Shown here: positions 52,282-60,533 of the stretch, piece after piece
Position numbering within the stretch: the stretch's first letter is position 1
Layout of the letters: each line of letters begins with the position of its first letter
Source of the DNA: CAYQLY01 sp964418605
Lineage (GTDB): Bacteria > Bacteroidota > Bacteroidia > Cytophagales > Cyclobacteriaceae
Length of the DNA: 64,000 nucleotides
NCBI GenBank assembly: GCA_964418605.1
Contig: CAYQLY010000010.1
Location: 30,641 to 94,640 of the forward strand
Reading direction: 5' to 3'
Program-made: the position numbers and the translations under genes
Notes under the pieces: model-generated
Database searches by the model: none
What the model was told of the DNA's origin: nothing
What the model saw: only the letters and a program-made list of their open reading frames with translations

Positions 52282-52544
52282 TAAAAAACTAAACTTCTAA
52301 GATTTTCTTAAAATAAAACCAGCGTAATATAATCCAATACAACGAAAAAGACAGCTTTAGCATACAAAGAATGCTATACCACGCTATACAAACTAGTATC
52401 AAATGTGCAAAAAATGCACTTTATTTTTTTAGATATTTCACTACACTCAGCAAAACAATAAAAATAAAGTAGCCTAACAACAAAAAAATTTTATAGCTCA
52501 TGCCTTCACAAACTATAAAACTTCTTAAAATAACTAAAGATTTT
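52282..52544. other. 263-bp intergenic region with a candidate membrane peptide
   Basis: Holds the 26-aa minus-strand peptide at 52421-52501 and the small hairpin GTGCAAAAAATGCAC (52404-52418). The rest shows no coding frame or strong structure. Confidence 0.5.
52421..52501 (-). CDS. possible 26-aa membrane peptide
   Basis: ATG 52501 to TAA 52421. One hydrophobic helix MSYKIFLLLGYFIFIVLLSV followed by VKYLKK. It lies 43 nt after the other small membrane-protein gene and 5 nt before a small hairpin (GTGCA/TGCAC). Too short for certainty, but its composition is that of a single-span membrane peptide. Confidence 0.35.
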   Translation of the reverse strand: MSYKIFLLLGYFIFIVLLSVVKYLKK

Positions 52545-52712
52545 TTACCACCAACTGGCCAGAAGCATTAAGCCAAATGCTAATACAACTAACCAAAAAT
52601 TATATCCCACCAATGCAGGTACAATAATCATCTGCAAATGCATAGCAACAGCCAATAATACAATAATAATAGCTATTAATTTTAATAATGAACCTGTTCG
52701 TCGTTTACTCAT
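52545..52712 (-). CDS. small two-helix membrane protein
   Basis: 55 aa from ATG 52712; the frame extends to a TTG at 52733, but the ATG gives the typical MSKRRTGSLLKLIAII start. Basic N-terminus, then two hydrophobic helices (about residues 9-25 and 31-53) with HLQMIIVPALVGYNFWLV between. The function is unknown. Divergent from the Sua5/YrdC gene. Confidence 0.65.
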   Translation of the reverse strand: MSKRRTGSLLKLIAIIIVLLAVAMHLQMIIVPALVGYNFWLVVLAFGLMLLASWW

Positions 52713-52787
52713 ATTTTTTTTAATTTGAATCAAAATTGAATAAATTGAACTAATTTTAAAACGATCTGAAATTATTTTTTTTCACAA

Positions 52788-53756
52788 ATGAAGAAATGTG
52801 TAATAGGCAAAAGTATAAACAAAGCCAAAAAATTACTTGATGCTGATGAGCTCGTTGCTATTCCAACTGAGACCGTATATGGATTAGCAGCTAATGCCTA
52901 TCATACAGAAGCAGTATTAAAATTATTTCAAGTCAAAAATCGACCTTCATTTGACCCCCTCATTGTTCATGCATCCGATATTGATAAAATCTACGACTTT
53001 ACTAGTGCATTTCCAGTGAATGCTCAAAAACTGGCAGAGCATTTCTGGCCAGGGCCACTTACCTTATTACTTCCAAAGAAAAAAAATATTCCTGATCTTG
53101 TAACAGCGGGATCTAAACTGGTGGGTGTACGTATACCACATCATCAATTAACATTATCTCTATTAGATAAACTCGACTATCCTTTAGCTGCTCCGAGTGC
53201 TAATCCATTTGGCTATATCAGTCCGACGGAACCTCTCCATGTAAGCAACCAACTCGGAAATAGTATCAGTTATATTTTAGATGGTGGACATTGCACCATA
53301 GGAATAGAGTCTACTATTGTGGGATTTGACCACAACGAAATTTTTATATATCGTCTAGGAGGAATACCTATTGAAGATATTGAGAATCGATTACAAAAAA
53401 AAGTTGTTCTTTTTACAAATGATACCAAAAATCCAAATGCACCAGGCATGCTCGCTTCTCATTATGCTCCTCGAAAAAAATTCACACTTGAGTCTATTGA
53501 TAAAATAATAGACACCTACCCTACAGCCAAAATTGGCGTATTGAACTTTTGCTCTTATAAAAAAGATATTCCTCCTAGCAATCAACTAATCCTATCTTAT
53601 AAAAAAGATATAATGGAAGCTGCAAGTAATCTATTCTCCTTTTTACGAAAACTAGACGAAAGTGATATAGACATTATCATCGGAGAACTAGTTCCAGAAG
53701 AAGGATTAGGAAGAGCAATCAATGATCGACTGCGACGTGCCGCACATACAACTTAA
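52788..53756 (+). CDS. L-threonylcarbamoyladenylate synthase (Sua5/YrdC/TsaC)
   Basis: Makes TC-AMP for t6A37 in tRNA. 322 aa: a YrdC domain with AIPTETVYGLAANAY (about residues 22-36), KNRPSFDPLIVH, SKLVGVRIPHH and LAAPSANPFGYISPTE, followed by a linker and a C-terminal Sua5-specific domain (APGMLASHYAPRKKF), so Sua5 type rather than short TsaC. Convergent with the gene at 53753, overlapping by 4 nt. Confidence 0.94.
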   Translation: MKKCVIGKSINKAKKLLDADELVAIPTETVYGLAANAYHTEAVLKLFQVKNRPSFDPLIVHASDIDKIYDFTSAFPVNAQKLAEHFWPGPLTLLLPKKKNIPDLVTAGSKLVGVRIPHHQLTLSLLDKLDYPLAAPSANPFGYISPTEPLHVSNQLGNSISYILDGGHCTIGIESTIVGFDHNEIFIYRLGGIPIEDIENRLQKKVVLFTNDTKNPNAPGMLASHYAPRKKFTLESIDKIIDTYPTAKIGVLNFCSYKKDIPPSNQLILSYKKDIMEAASNLFSFLRKLDESDIDIIIGELVPEEGLGRAINDRLRRAAHTT

Positions 53757-55147
53757 TTTTTCAATTCCATTAATACTACATTTTCAACATGATGGGTATG
53801 TGGAAACATATCAACAGGTTGAACAACTTTAATAGTATAACAATCATTCATCAAAGACAAGTCCCTAGCCTGAGTAGCAGGATTACAGCTAACATATACA
53901 ATGCGGGTTGGCCTTATAGCCAACAATGCTTTCACTACATCTGGATGCATACCTGATCGAGGCGGATCTGTAATAATAATAGCAGGCCTGCCATACTCTT
54001 CTATAAACTTTGTGGTTAATAAATCTTTAATATCACCTGCAATAAAAGAAGCATTATCAATCTTATTAAACACAGCATTAGCCTTGGCATCATCAACAGC
54101 CATTTCCACATATTCTAAGCCAACTACTCTTTTAGCATGACGAGCTAAAAACAAAGCAATAGTGCCAGTTCCAGTATACAAATCATAGACCACCTCATTC
54201 GATTTAATATCAGCCAACTGTCTCACGATACTATAAAGTTGATAAGCTTGATCAGAATTGGTTTGAAAAAACGACTTAGGGCCAATTCTAAATTTCAAAT
54301 CTTCCATTTGCTCAATGAGATGAGGTTCTCCATAATATAAATGTGTTTCAATATCATGAAACGTCTCATTTCTTTTAGGGTTAATGATATAGTAAAGCGA
54401 TGTGATTTGTGGAAATTGAGCACGTATTAAATTTAATAGTTTTTCCCGTTGAGGATGATCTTGGAAAAATTGAAGAATCACCATAACTCCACCAGTATTA
54501 GATGTTCGAATTAATAAATTTCGCAAAACACCTTCTTGTTTTTTTAAATCAAAAAATGAAATTGATAACTGTTCAGCTTGATCTTTGACAAAAAGCCGAA
54601 TAGCATTAGAAGGATCTGGTTGAAGATGGCATGTCAACACATCTATGATCTTATCAAAACGTTTGGGAATATGAAAACCCAATGCATTTTTATTTACTAT
54701 TTGTTCTTTACTCTCTATTTCTTCTATGGTCAGCCAGCGGTGATTAGAGAAGGTAAACTCTAGTTTATTTCTATAAAAAATAGTTTTAGAAGAAGCTAGA
54801 ATGGGTTGTATATTAGGCAAGGAAATTTTTCCTAATCGCTCTAAACTATCAACCACCTGCTGTTCTTTGTATTTAAGTTGAGCCGGATAATTAAGATGCT
54901 GCCACTTACACCCGCCACAAACTCCAAAATGAATACAAAATGGTTTCTCACGCTGAGATGAATACTGATGAAAAAAAACAGGAGTAGCCTCCAAAAAATT
55001 TTTTTTCTGTTTCGTAACTAACACATCGACTATATCTCCAGGCGCTACTAAATCGACAAAGACAACCTTGTCTTCATAGCGTGCTACACACTTACCTTCA
55101 GCTACCATAGGACCAATCTCCAATTTTTCAATCTTCCCTACCCTCAT
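53753..55147 (-). CDS. rlmD: 23S rRNA (uracil-C5)-methyltransferase, RlmD/RumA type
   Basis: 464 aa: TRAM domain (about residues 1-60), a four-Cys Fe-S cluster with CIHFGVCGGCKW (about residue 73), and the methyltransferase domain with SAM motif VYDLYTGTGTIALFLA. The catalytic Cys stands in YVSCNPATQARDL and the IITDPPRSGMHPDV motif precedes it. RlmCD or TrmA-like specificity cannot be excluded without alignment. Confidence 0.92.
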   Translation of the reverse strand: MRVGKIEKLEIGPMVAEGKCVARYEDKVVFVDLVAPGDIVDVLVTKQKKNFLEATPVFFHQYSSQREKPFCIHFGVCGGCKWQHLNYPAQLKYKEQQVVDSLERLGKISLPNIQPILASSKTIFYRNKLEFTFSNHRWLTIEEIESKEQIVNKNALGFHIPKRFDKIIDVLTCHLQPDPSNAIRLFVKDQAEQLSISFFDLKKQEGVLRNLLIRTSNTGGVMVILQFFQDHPQREKLLNLIRAQFPQITSLYYIINPKRNETFHDIETHLYYGEPHLIEQMEDLKFRIGPKSFFQTNSDQAYQLYSIVRQLADIKSNEVVYDLYTGTGTIALFLARHAKRVVGLEYVEMAVDDAKANAVFNKIDNASFIAGDIKDLLTTKFIEEYGRPAIIITDPPRSGMHPDVVKALLAIRPTRIVYVSCNPATQARDLSLMNDCYTIKVVQPVDMFPHTHHVENVVLMELKN

Positions 55148-55196
55148 GAAAGAAAGAAAAAATAATATACATCATGACAACCAACCAACATCTAGA

Positions 55197-56093
55197 CTAC
55201 AGCCATTTTTTTCTTTTAAACCAAGCAAAAATACCAATAATAATAAATACCATGGAGGCCATTACTATTGGATAAGCATACTTCATTTTTAGCTCAGGCA
55301 TATAATCAAAATTCATTCCATAAATCCCTACAATAAATGTAAGTGGCATAAAAAAGACAGAAAAAATAGTTAATACACGCATGACTTCATTAGTACGTTG
55401 CGATGTAAACGAAAAGTAACAATTCAATAGGTGACTTGTATTCTCACGCATACTATCATACATGGTATCTAACTTCAGAAGACAATCTCGAATATCACGT
55501 GAATAAGGTGTATTACGCTGAGTATTATCAACTATTTCTCTTGACAACAATAAAAGCCGTTTAATAACATCGATTTTGCGTTTAATATGATATAAATCCT
55601 TCAACATCAATCGAGATGTATCAGCTAAAAAAACAGTTGACTCAAAAAAATCAAGCTGTGTTGTAAGTTGATGTGCAGGAGCCTCATATGTTAACAAAGA
55701 TGATTTGATCAACTTATTTAATAAATGTTCCATGCTTGTACACTTTCCAGCATCAACTAATTTTTCTTTTACTTCAGTAATCACCGACTGGTCTGTCCGA
55801 TGAATAGTAATAATAAACCGCTTAGAATAAAAAACAGCAACCTTCCGTGTTAACTCTTGAATCGTATCTGCCTCTTGAGTAGCAAACTGATCATACACAC
55901 GTATAATCATAAAAGCTACCTCATCCATTAACTCATACTTAGGAAGATGTTCAGGTTGCAGACAATCCTGAACAAACACCGGATGCAAATTATACTGAAC
56001 GGACAAATGATTAAGCTCATCCGCCGTAGGATTCACCACATCAATCCATTCAAAATCAGACTCCGCTGACTTCGATTTTAAGTTTTTAACCAT
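55197..56093 (-). CDS. corA: CorA-type magnesium/cobalt transporter
   Basis: 298 aa: N-terminal cytosolic alpha/beta domain, long helix with the tRNA-like coiled region, and two C-terminal helices; the signature GIYGMNFDYMPEL (Y-G-M-N) stands in the loop between them, followed by the basic end FKRKKWL. Takes up Mg2+ as a pentamer. Smaller than E. coli CorA but normal for the family. Confidence 0.94.
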   Translation of the reverse strand: MVKNLKSKSAESDFEWIDVVNPTADELNHLSVQYNLHPVFVQDCLQPEHLPKYELMDEVAFMIIRVYDQFATQEADTIQELTRKVAVFYSKRFIITIHRTDQSVITEVKEKLVDAGKCTSMEHLLNKLIKSSLLTYEAPAHQLTTQLDFFESTVFLADTSRLMLKDLYHIKRKIDVIKRLLLLSREIVDNTQRNTPYSRDIRDCLLKLDTMYDSMRENTSHLLNCYFSFTSQRTNEVMRVLTIFSVFFMPLTFIVGIYGMNFDYMPELKMKYAYPIVMASMVFIIIGIFAWFKRKKWL

Positions 56094-56162
56094 TGAAAAA
56101 GTTGATTAATTTCAGTAAATTTAGAGATTATATATATCAAAAAACACTTATTTTCAGGATTC

Positions 56163-58391
56163 ATGAGAAAAATATTTATTTTGTTTTTTATATTCGTATC
56201 TGCTGTATTTTCTCATTCCATTTATGCCACACACCTTGTAGGCGGACAATTCAAACTCACCCACACAAGAGGTATAATCTATACCTTAACTATGGAGCTG
56301 TATTTTGATGATATTAATGGAAATCCTGCAGCAGAAGATCAGCAAGTCGTTGCACGAATTTTCAGTAAAAAAGATAATCGATCTATGCAGACGGTTACGT
56401 TAGATAAAATATCAAAAAATCCTGTTAACTACACTAATCCCGCTTGTACCATTCCTCAGCTCAAAACAAGTATTATTATTTACGAAAAAACAATGAGTTT
56501 ACCGCCGGATGAATACAATGAAATTGAAGGATACTATGTGGTATGGGATCGCTGCTGCCGAAATAACATCATCAACAACATTAAAGAGCCTCAATTTACT
56601 GGTCAACTTTTTTACTTGGAGTTTCCACCTGTCATCAAAAATGGAAAAGAATTAATTAATTCCTCCCCTCAGCTTTTTCCACCTGTGAGTGATTATGCTT
56701 GTGTGAACAGACCATTTTACTATGACTTTGCAGGTAAAGACCCAGATGGAGATATTATCGTTTACTCTATAACAGAACCTCTTCGCGGATTTAGCTCAAA
56801 AGACGATCCTGCTCCTCTACCAATAAGTGGGCCCTATCCTACTGTTGTATGGGAAAATGGTATTAACGTCACTAAGACCATACCCGGCAACCCAAGCCTA
56901 TCCATTGATCCTACTGATGGTATACTTAAAGTAACCCCTTCCAAAACAGGTTTATTTGTATTTGCTGTAAAATGCGAAGAATACCGAGAGGGTATAAAAA
57001 TAGGCGAAGTACGTCGTGATTTTCAGATACTAGTTATTGATTGTCCTCAACCCAACCAACCTCCAAAGATTACAGTTACACCTCCTGCCGGAAAAATGAT
57101 GACTGGAAAAAAAGGAGACTTCCAATTTATGCCAGGTGAGAATAGATGTTTTACATTCAGCATATCAGATCCAAATCCCAATTCAAAACTAACAGCCAAA
57201 CTAAGGGCTGTGAATTTTGTAAATACCAATCAATTTCCAACCTCAACATGGCAAGGAACAGATCCTCTCGAGTTCAATTTCTGCTTTCCTGAATGTCCAC
57301 TGAAAAATGGGCAACCCTATATCATACAACTTATAGCCGGAGACGATGGATGCGCTGTGCCTTTACAAGACACCATTACGCTTTCTGTCAAAGTAACAGA
57401 TCCGCCACCTAACCAAGTGCCAAAAATCTCAACTGACCTTAATGCCAAAATAGTTAATAACGAATTCTTAATCAATACAACGATAGGCAAAGAAATTACT
57501 TTTGAGGTTACGGGTACTGATATGGATTATGAGCAATTTCTAAATCTCAAAGCACAAGGTAAGAATTTTTCACTACAAGATGTCAACGCATTATTTAATA
57601 CTACACGTGGGAAAGGATCTATCAAGTCATCATTCAAATGGATACCAAGTTGTGAGTCGTTAGATCTTCGTGCTCAACGTGATTTTAAATTTATTTTTAC
57701 CGTAACAGATGAAGATCGTTGTGAACGCAATGCGTCTGATTCATTAAAAGTCATCATTCATGTAGACCCACTACCTAACAAATGGCCTATCCTCTCAACA
57801 TCTCTACCAACTAAAATTATAAATGCTAATGTTGGAAAAACTATATCATTTACTGTACACGGAACAGATCCAGATAATGACCTCATCACACTCACAGGCG
57901 AAGGAAAAGATTTTAATTTTCAAGACTATGGAGTAAATTTTAATCCTGTATCAGGCAAAGGGATTGCAAACTCTATATTCTCATGGACACCTACCTGTGA
58001 AGCACTAAGTCAGTTAGAAAAAAATGAGTTCAACCTAAAATTTACTCTAACGGATAAAAATTGTTTGGACCCTCATATTGACTCTACAATAATACAAATC
58101 CATCTAGATGATATCCCATCTCACGAAACATCATTTTTGCCACCTAATGTTTTTACACCAAACAATGATGGAATAGGCGATGTATTCACACTACCAACAC
58201 TTCCAATAGACAACTGTACGTATACTTTTTCTTCTATAACCATTGTGAATAGATGGGGCAATACTATTTTTGAATCAGAAGAAAGACAATTTGTGTGGGA
58301 TGGTGGAAATTTTCCACCGGGAGTTTATTTTTATCGCATTGACTACTCCAACAACAAATCATACCAAGGGATGATTTCAATTATTTATTGA
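56163..58391 (+). CDS. gliding-associated surface protein with T9SS type B C-terminal domain
   Basis: 742 aa. Signal peptide ending near YATHLVGG (residue 23), a long N-terminal beta-rich region of about 280 aa with paired Cys (WDRCCRNNI), then two tandem Ig/cadherin-like repeats of about 115 aa (starting near NQVPKISTDL and NKWPILSTSL), then the type B C-terminal domain (FLPPNVFTPNNDGIGDVF, IVNRWGNTIFES, WDGGNFPPGVYFYRI). Exported and probably attached to the cell surface. Confidence 0.85.
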   Translation: MRKIFILFFIFVSAVFSHSIYATHLVGGQFKLTHTRGIIYTLTMELYFDDINGNPAAEDQQVVARIFSKKDNRSMQTVTLDKISKNPVNYTNPACTIPQLKTSIIIYEKTMSLPPDEYNEIEGYYVVWDRCCRNNIINNIKEPQFTGQLFYLEFPPVIKNGKELINSSPQLFPPVSDYACVNRPFYYDFAGKDPDGDIIVYSITEPLRGFSSKDDPAPLPISGPYPTVVWENGINVTKTIPGNPSLSIDPTDGILKVTPSKTGLFVFAVKCEEYREGIKIGEVRRDFQILVIDCPQPNQPPKITVTPPAGKMMTGKKGDFQFMPGENRCFTFSISDPNPNSKLTAKLRAVNFVNTNQFPTSTWQGTDPLEFNFCFPECPLKNGQPYIIQLIAGDDGCAVPLQDTITLSVKVTDPPPNQVPKISTDLNAKIVNNEFLINTTIGKEITFEVTGTDMDYEQFLNLKAQGKNFSLQDVNALFNTTRGKGSIKSSFKWIPSCESLDLRAQRDFKFIFTVTDEDRCERNASDSLKVIIHVDPLPNKWPILSTSLPTKIINANVGKTISFTVHGTDPDNDLITLTGEGKDFNFQDYGVNFNPVSGKGIANSIFSWTPTCEALSQLEKNEFNLKFTLTDKNCLDPHIDSTIIQIHLDDIPSHETSFLPPNVFTPNNDGIGDVFTLPTLPIDNCTYTFSSITIVNRWGNTIFESEERQFVWDGGNFPPGVYFYRIDYSNNKSYQGMISIIY

Positions 58392-58418
58392 AACAATTTA
58401 TATAGTACTAAATTCCAT

Positions 58419-58462
58419 AAAAGAGATTTTAATATATTTAAAAAATAAAATCTCTTTTTTAT
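58419..58462 (+). terminator. terminator before recQ
   Basis: AAAAGAGATTTTA / TAAAATCTCTTTTTTA stem with an AT-rich loop of about 15 nt and T run on the plus strand. It lies 27 nt after the surface-protein stop and ends 10 nt before the recQ start. Confidence 0.78.
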
Positions 58463-58472
58463 TTTAGCATAG

Positions 58473-60380
58473 ATGACGACCATCCAAACTATTCTAAAAA
58501 ATTACTGGGAATACACCTCATTTCGACCACTTCAAGAAGATATTATACAATCTGTACTGAATGGCCATGATACACTTGCCTTACTACCAACCGGAGGAGG
58601 AAAGTCAATTTGTTTTCAAGTGCCAGCTCTCGCATTGGATGGTTTATGCGTTGTTATTTCTCCTCTTATCGCTTTAATGAAAGATCAGGTAGAGCAATTA
58701 CGAAAACGAGGTATTGCGGCTTTAGCCATTTACAGCGGCATGCATCCCAAGGAAATAGACATCGCTTTAGACAACTGCATTTACGGACAAATTAAATTTT
58801 TATATGTTTCCCCCGAACGACTTCAAACAGAACTTTTCATCGAACGCGCAAAAAAAATGAACATCACACTACTGGCCATCGATGAAGCGCATTGCATCTC
58901 TCAATGGGGATATGATTTTCGTCCACCTTACCTGCAGATTGCCTCATTTCGATCGCACCTTCCTCATGCAAAACTCATTGCGCTAACAGCCTCCGCTACA
59001 GAACTCGTACAAAAGGATATTCAAGAAAAATTACAATTTAAAAATCCAGCTGTTTTTAAAAAAACATTTGCACGATCAAACCTCTCTTATTCTTGCTTAC
59101 ATGAAGAAAACAAAGAACGACGATTACTTCAGATTTTAGAAAAAATAAAAGGAACCTCTATTATTTATGTTCGAAATCGAAAAAAAACAAAACAAATCGC
59201 TGATTTTTTAGTCAAGAATAAAATTTCTGCAACTTATTACCACGCCGGCCTTTCTCACGAAGAACGATCAGAAAAACAAGATGCATGGATTCACGATCAA
59301 GTACGTGTAATCGTTGCGACTAATGCTTTTGGCATGGGCATTGACAAGCCTAATGTACGTTCCGTCATCCATCTTGATCTACCTGATAATCTAGAGTCCT
59401 ATTACCAAGAAGCTGGACGAGCTGGACGAGATGAAAAAAAAGCGTATGCTGTTATTTTATTTAATACCAAAGATATAAATGATTTAGAAAAACGAATCAC
59501 TCAAGAGTATCCTTCGGTTGATTTTATGAAAAGAATATACCAGTGCCTAGCTAATTATTTTCAAATTGCCGCAGGAAGTTATTCGTTAACTAGTTGTGAC
59601 TTTGATCTTGATGAATTTCGAAAAAATTTTAATCTCCCCTCCATAGAAACGTTTTACGCTCTAAAAAAATTAGAAGAAGAGGGATTAATTCAACTCAACG
59701 AAAGTTTTTACCAACCCTCTCAATTATTTATACCTACTACACAAAAAGAAGTTTACACCTACCAAGTAGCTCATAAAGAGCAAGACCATTTAATTAAAAC
59801 CATTCTGCGTATGTACGGAGGTGAACTATTTATCAACTTCACACCTATAACTGAAAAAAAAATAGCGCAACAACTTAAGATTTCAACAAAGGATATAAGT
59901 AAACAGTTACTACACCTACACCAACAAGGGCTAGTCATCTACCAACAACAAAAAGATAATCCACAACTTATTTTTACAACACCTCGATACGATGTTAAAA
60001 GACTACCTATTGATGAGAAAAAGATAAGTGAACGACAAAAAGCCTCATCCCAAAGAATGAAGGCAATAATTAACTATGTACAACATACAACCCAATGTCG
60101 CACACTTTTAATACTCCATTATTTTGACGAAAAAAATAATATACCTTGTAAGGTATGTGATATATGTATAACCAAAAATAAAAAAATAAATTTAGTTGCC
60201 AATTACACTCTCTATCAAGAAAAAATTAAAAAGGAACTTGAACACGGTCCCTTAGCCCTTGACAAAATTATAGAAAAGATAAAGCCCCATCATGAACAGG
60301 ATCTACTCGAGTGCATTCGATGGATGATAGGAAATGAAGAAGTTATTTATAATAACAATAAACTAACACTAAAAAAATAG
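58473..60380 (+). CDS. recQ: RecQ family ATP-dependent DNA helicase
   Basis: 635 aa, 3'-5' helicase. RecA-like domain 1 with FRPLQEDIIQ and Walker A LPTGGGKS (about residue 42), DEAHCISQWGYDFRP (aromatic-rich loop), domain 2 with ATNAFGMGIDKPNVR and QEAGRAGRD, then a zinc-binding subdomain (C-x(16)-C-x2-C-x2-C: CRTLLILHYF ... CKVCDIC) and winged helix. No clear HRDC domain at the C-terminus, so a shorter RecQ than E. coli's. Confidence 0.92.
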   Translation: MTTIQTILKNYWEYTSFRPLQEDIIQSVLNGHDTLALLPTGGGKSICFQVPALALDGLCVVISPLIALMKDQVEQLRKRGIAALAIYSGMHPKEIDIALDNCIYGQIKFLYVSPERLQTELFIERAKKMNITLLAIDEAHCISQWGYDFRPPYLQIASFRSHLPHAKLIALTASATELVQKDIQEKLQFKNPAVFKKTFARSNLSYSCLHEENKERRLLQILEKIKGTSIIYVRNRKKTKQIADFLVKNKISATYYHAGLSHEERSEKQDAWIHDQVRVIVATNAFGMGIDKPNVRSVIHLDLPDNLESYYQEAGRAGRDEKKAYAVILFNTKDINDLEKRITQEYPSVDFMKRIYQCLANYFQIAAGSYSLTSCDFDLDEFRKNFNLPSIETFYALKKLEEEGLIQLNESFYQPSQLFIPTTQKEVYTYQVAHKEQDHLIKTILRMYGGELFINFTPITEKKIAQQLKISTKDISKQLLHLHQQGLVIYQQQKDNPQLIFTTPRYDVKRLPIDEKKISERQKASSQRMKAIINYVQHTTQCRTLLILHYFDEKNNIPCKVCDICITKNKKINLVANYTLYQEKIKKELEHGPLALDKIIEKIKPHHEQDLLECIRWMIGNEEVIYNNNKLTLKK

Positions 60381-60484
60381 ATGATTTTACTCACTATCCA
60401 TTGACTATGAATTTGGACTTTACGATGGATCTAACGGAATATTTGTTAACTTGGAAGAGGTTTTTTAATTCAAAATAGCTTTAT

Positions 60485-60520
60485 AAAAAAAGAGCCAACT
60501 GAACGCTGGCTCTTTTTTTG
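60485..60520. terminator. bidirectional terminator between recQ and the amylase gene
   Basis: AAAAAAAGAGCCA / TGGCTCTTTTTTT perfect stem around a 9-nt loop, with A and T runs at both ends. Serves the convergent genes. Confidence 0.9.
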
Positions 60521-60533
60521 ACACTCATTACTA

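Noticed and set aside
56093..56308. 71-codon plus-strand ORF
   Set aside because: It overlaps the signal-peptide start of the surface-protein gene in another frame and has no coding features.
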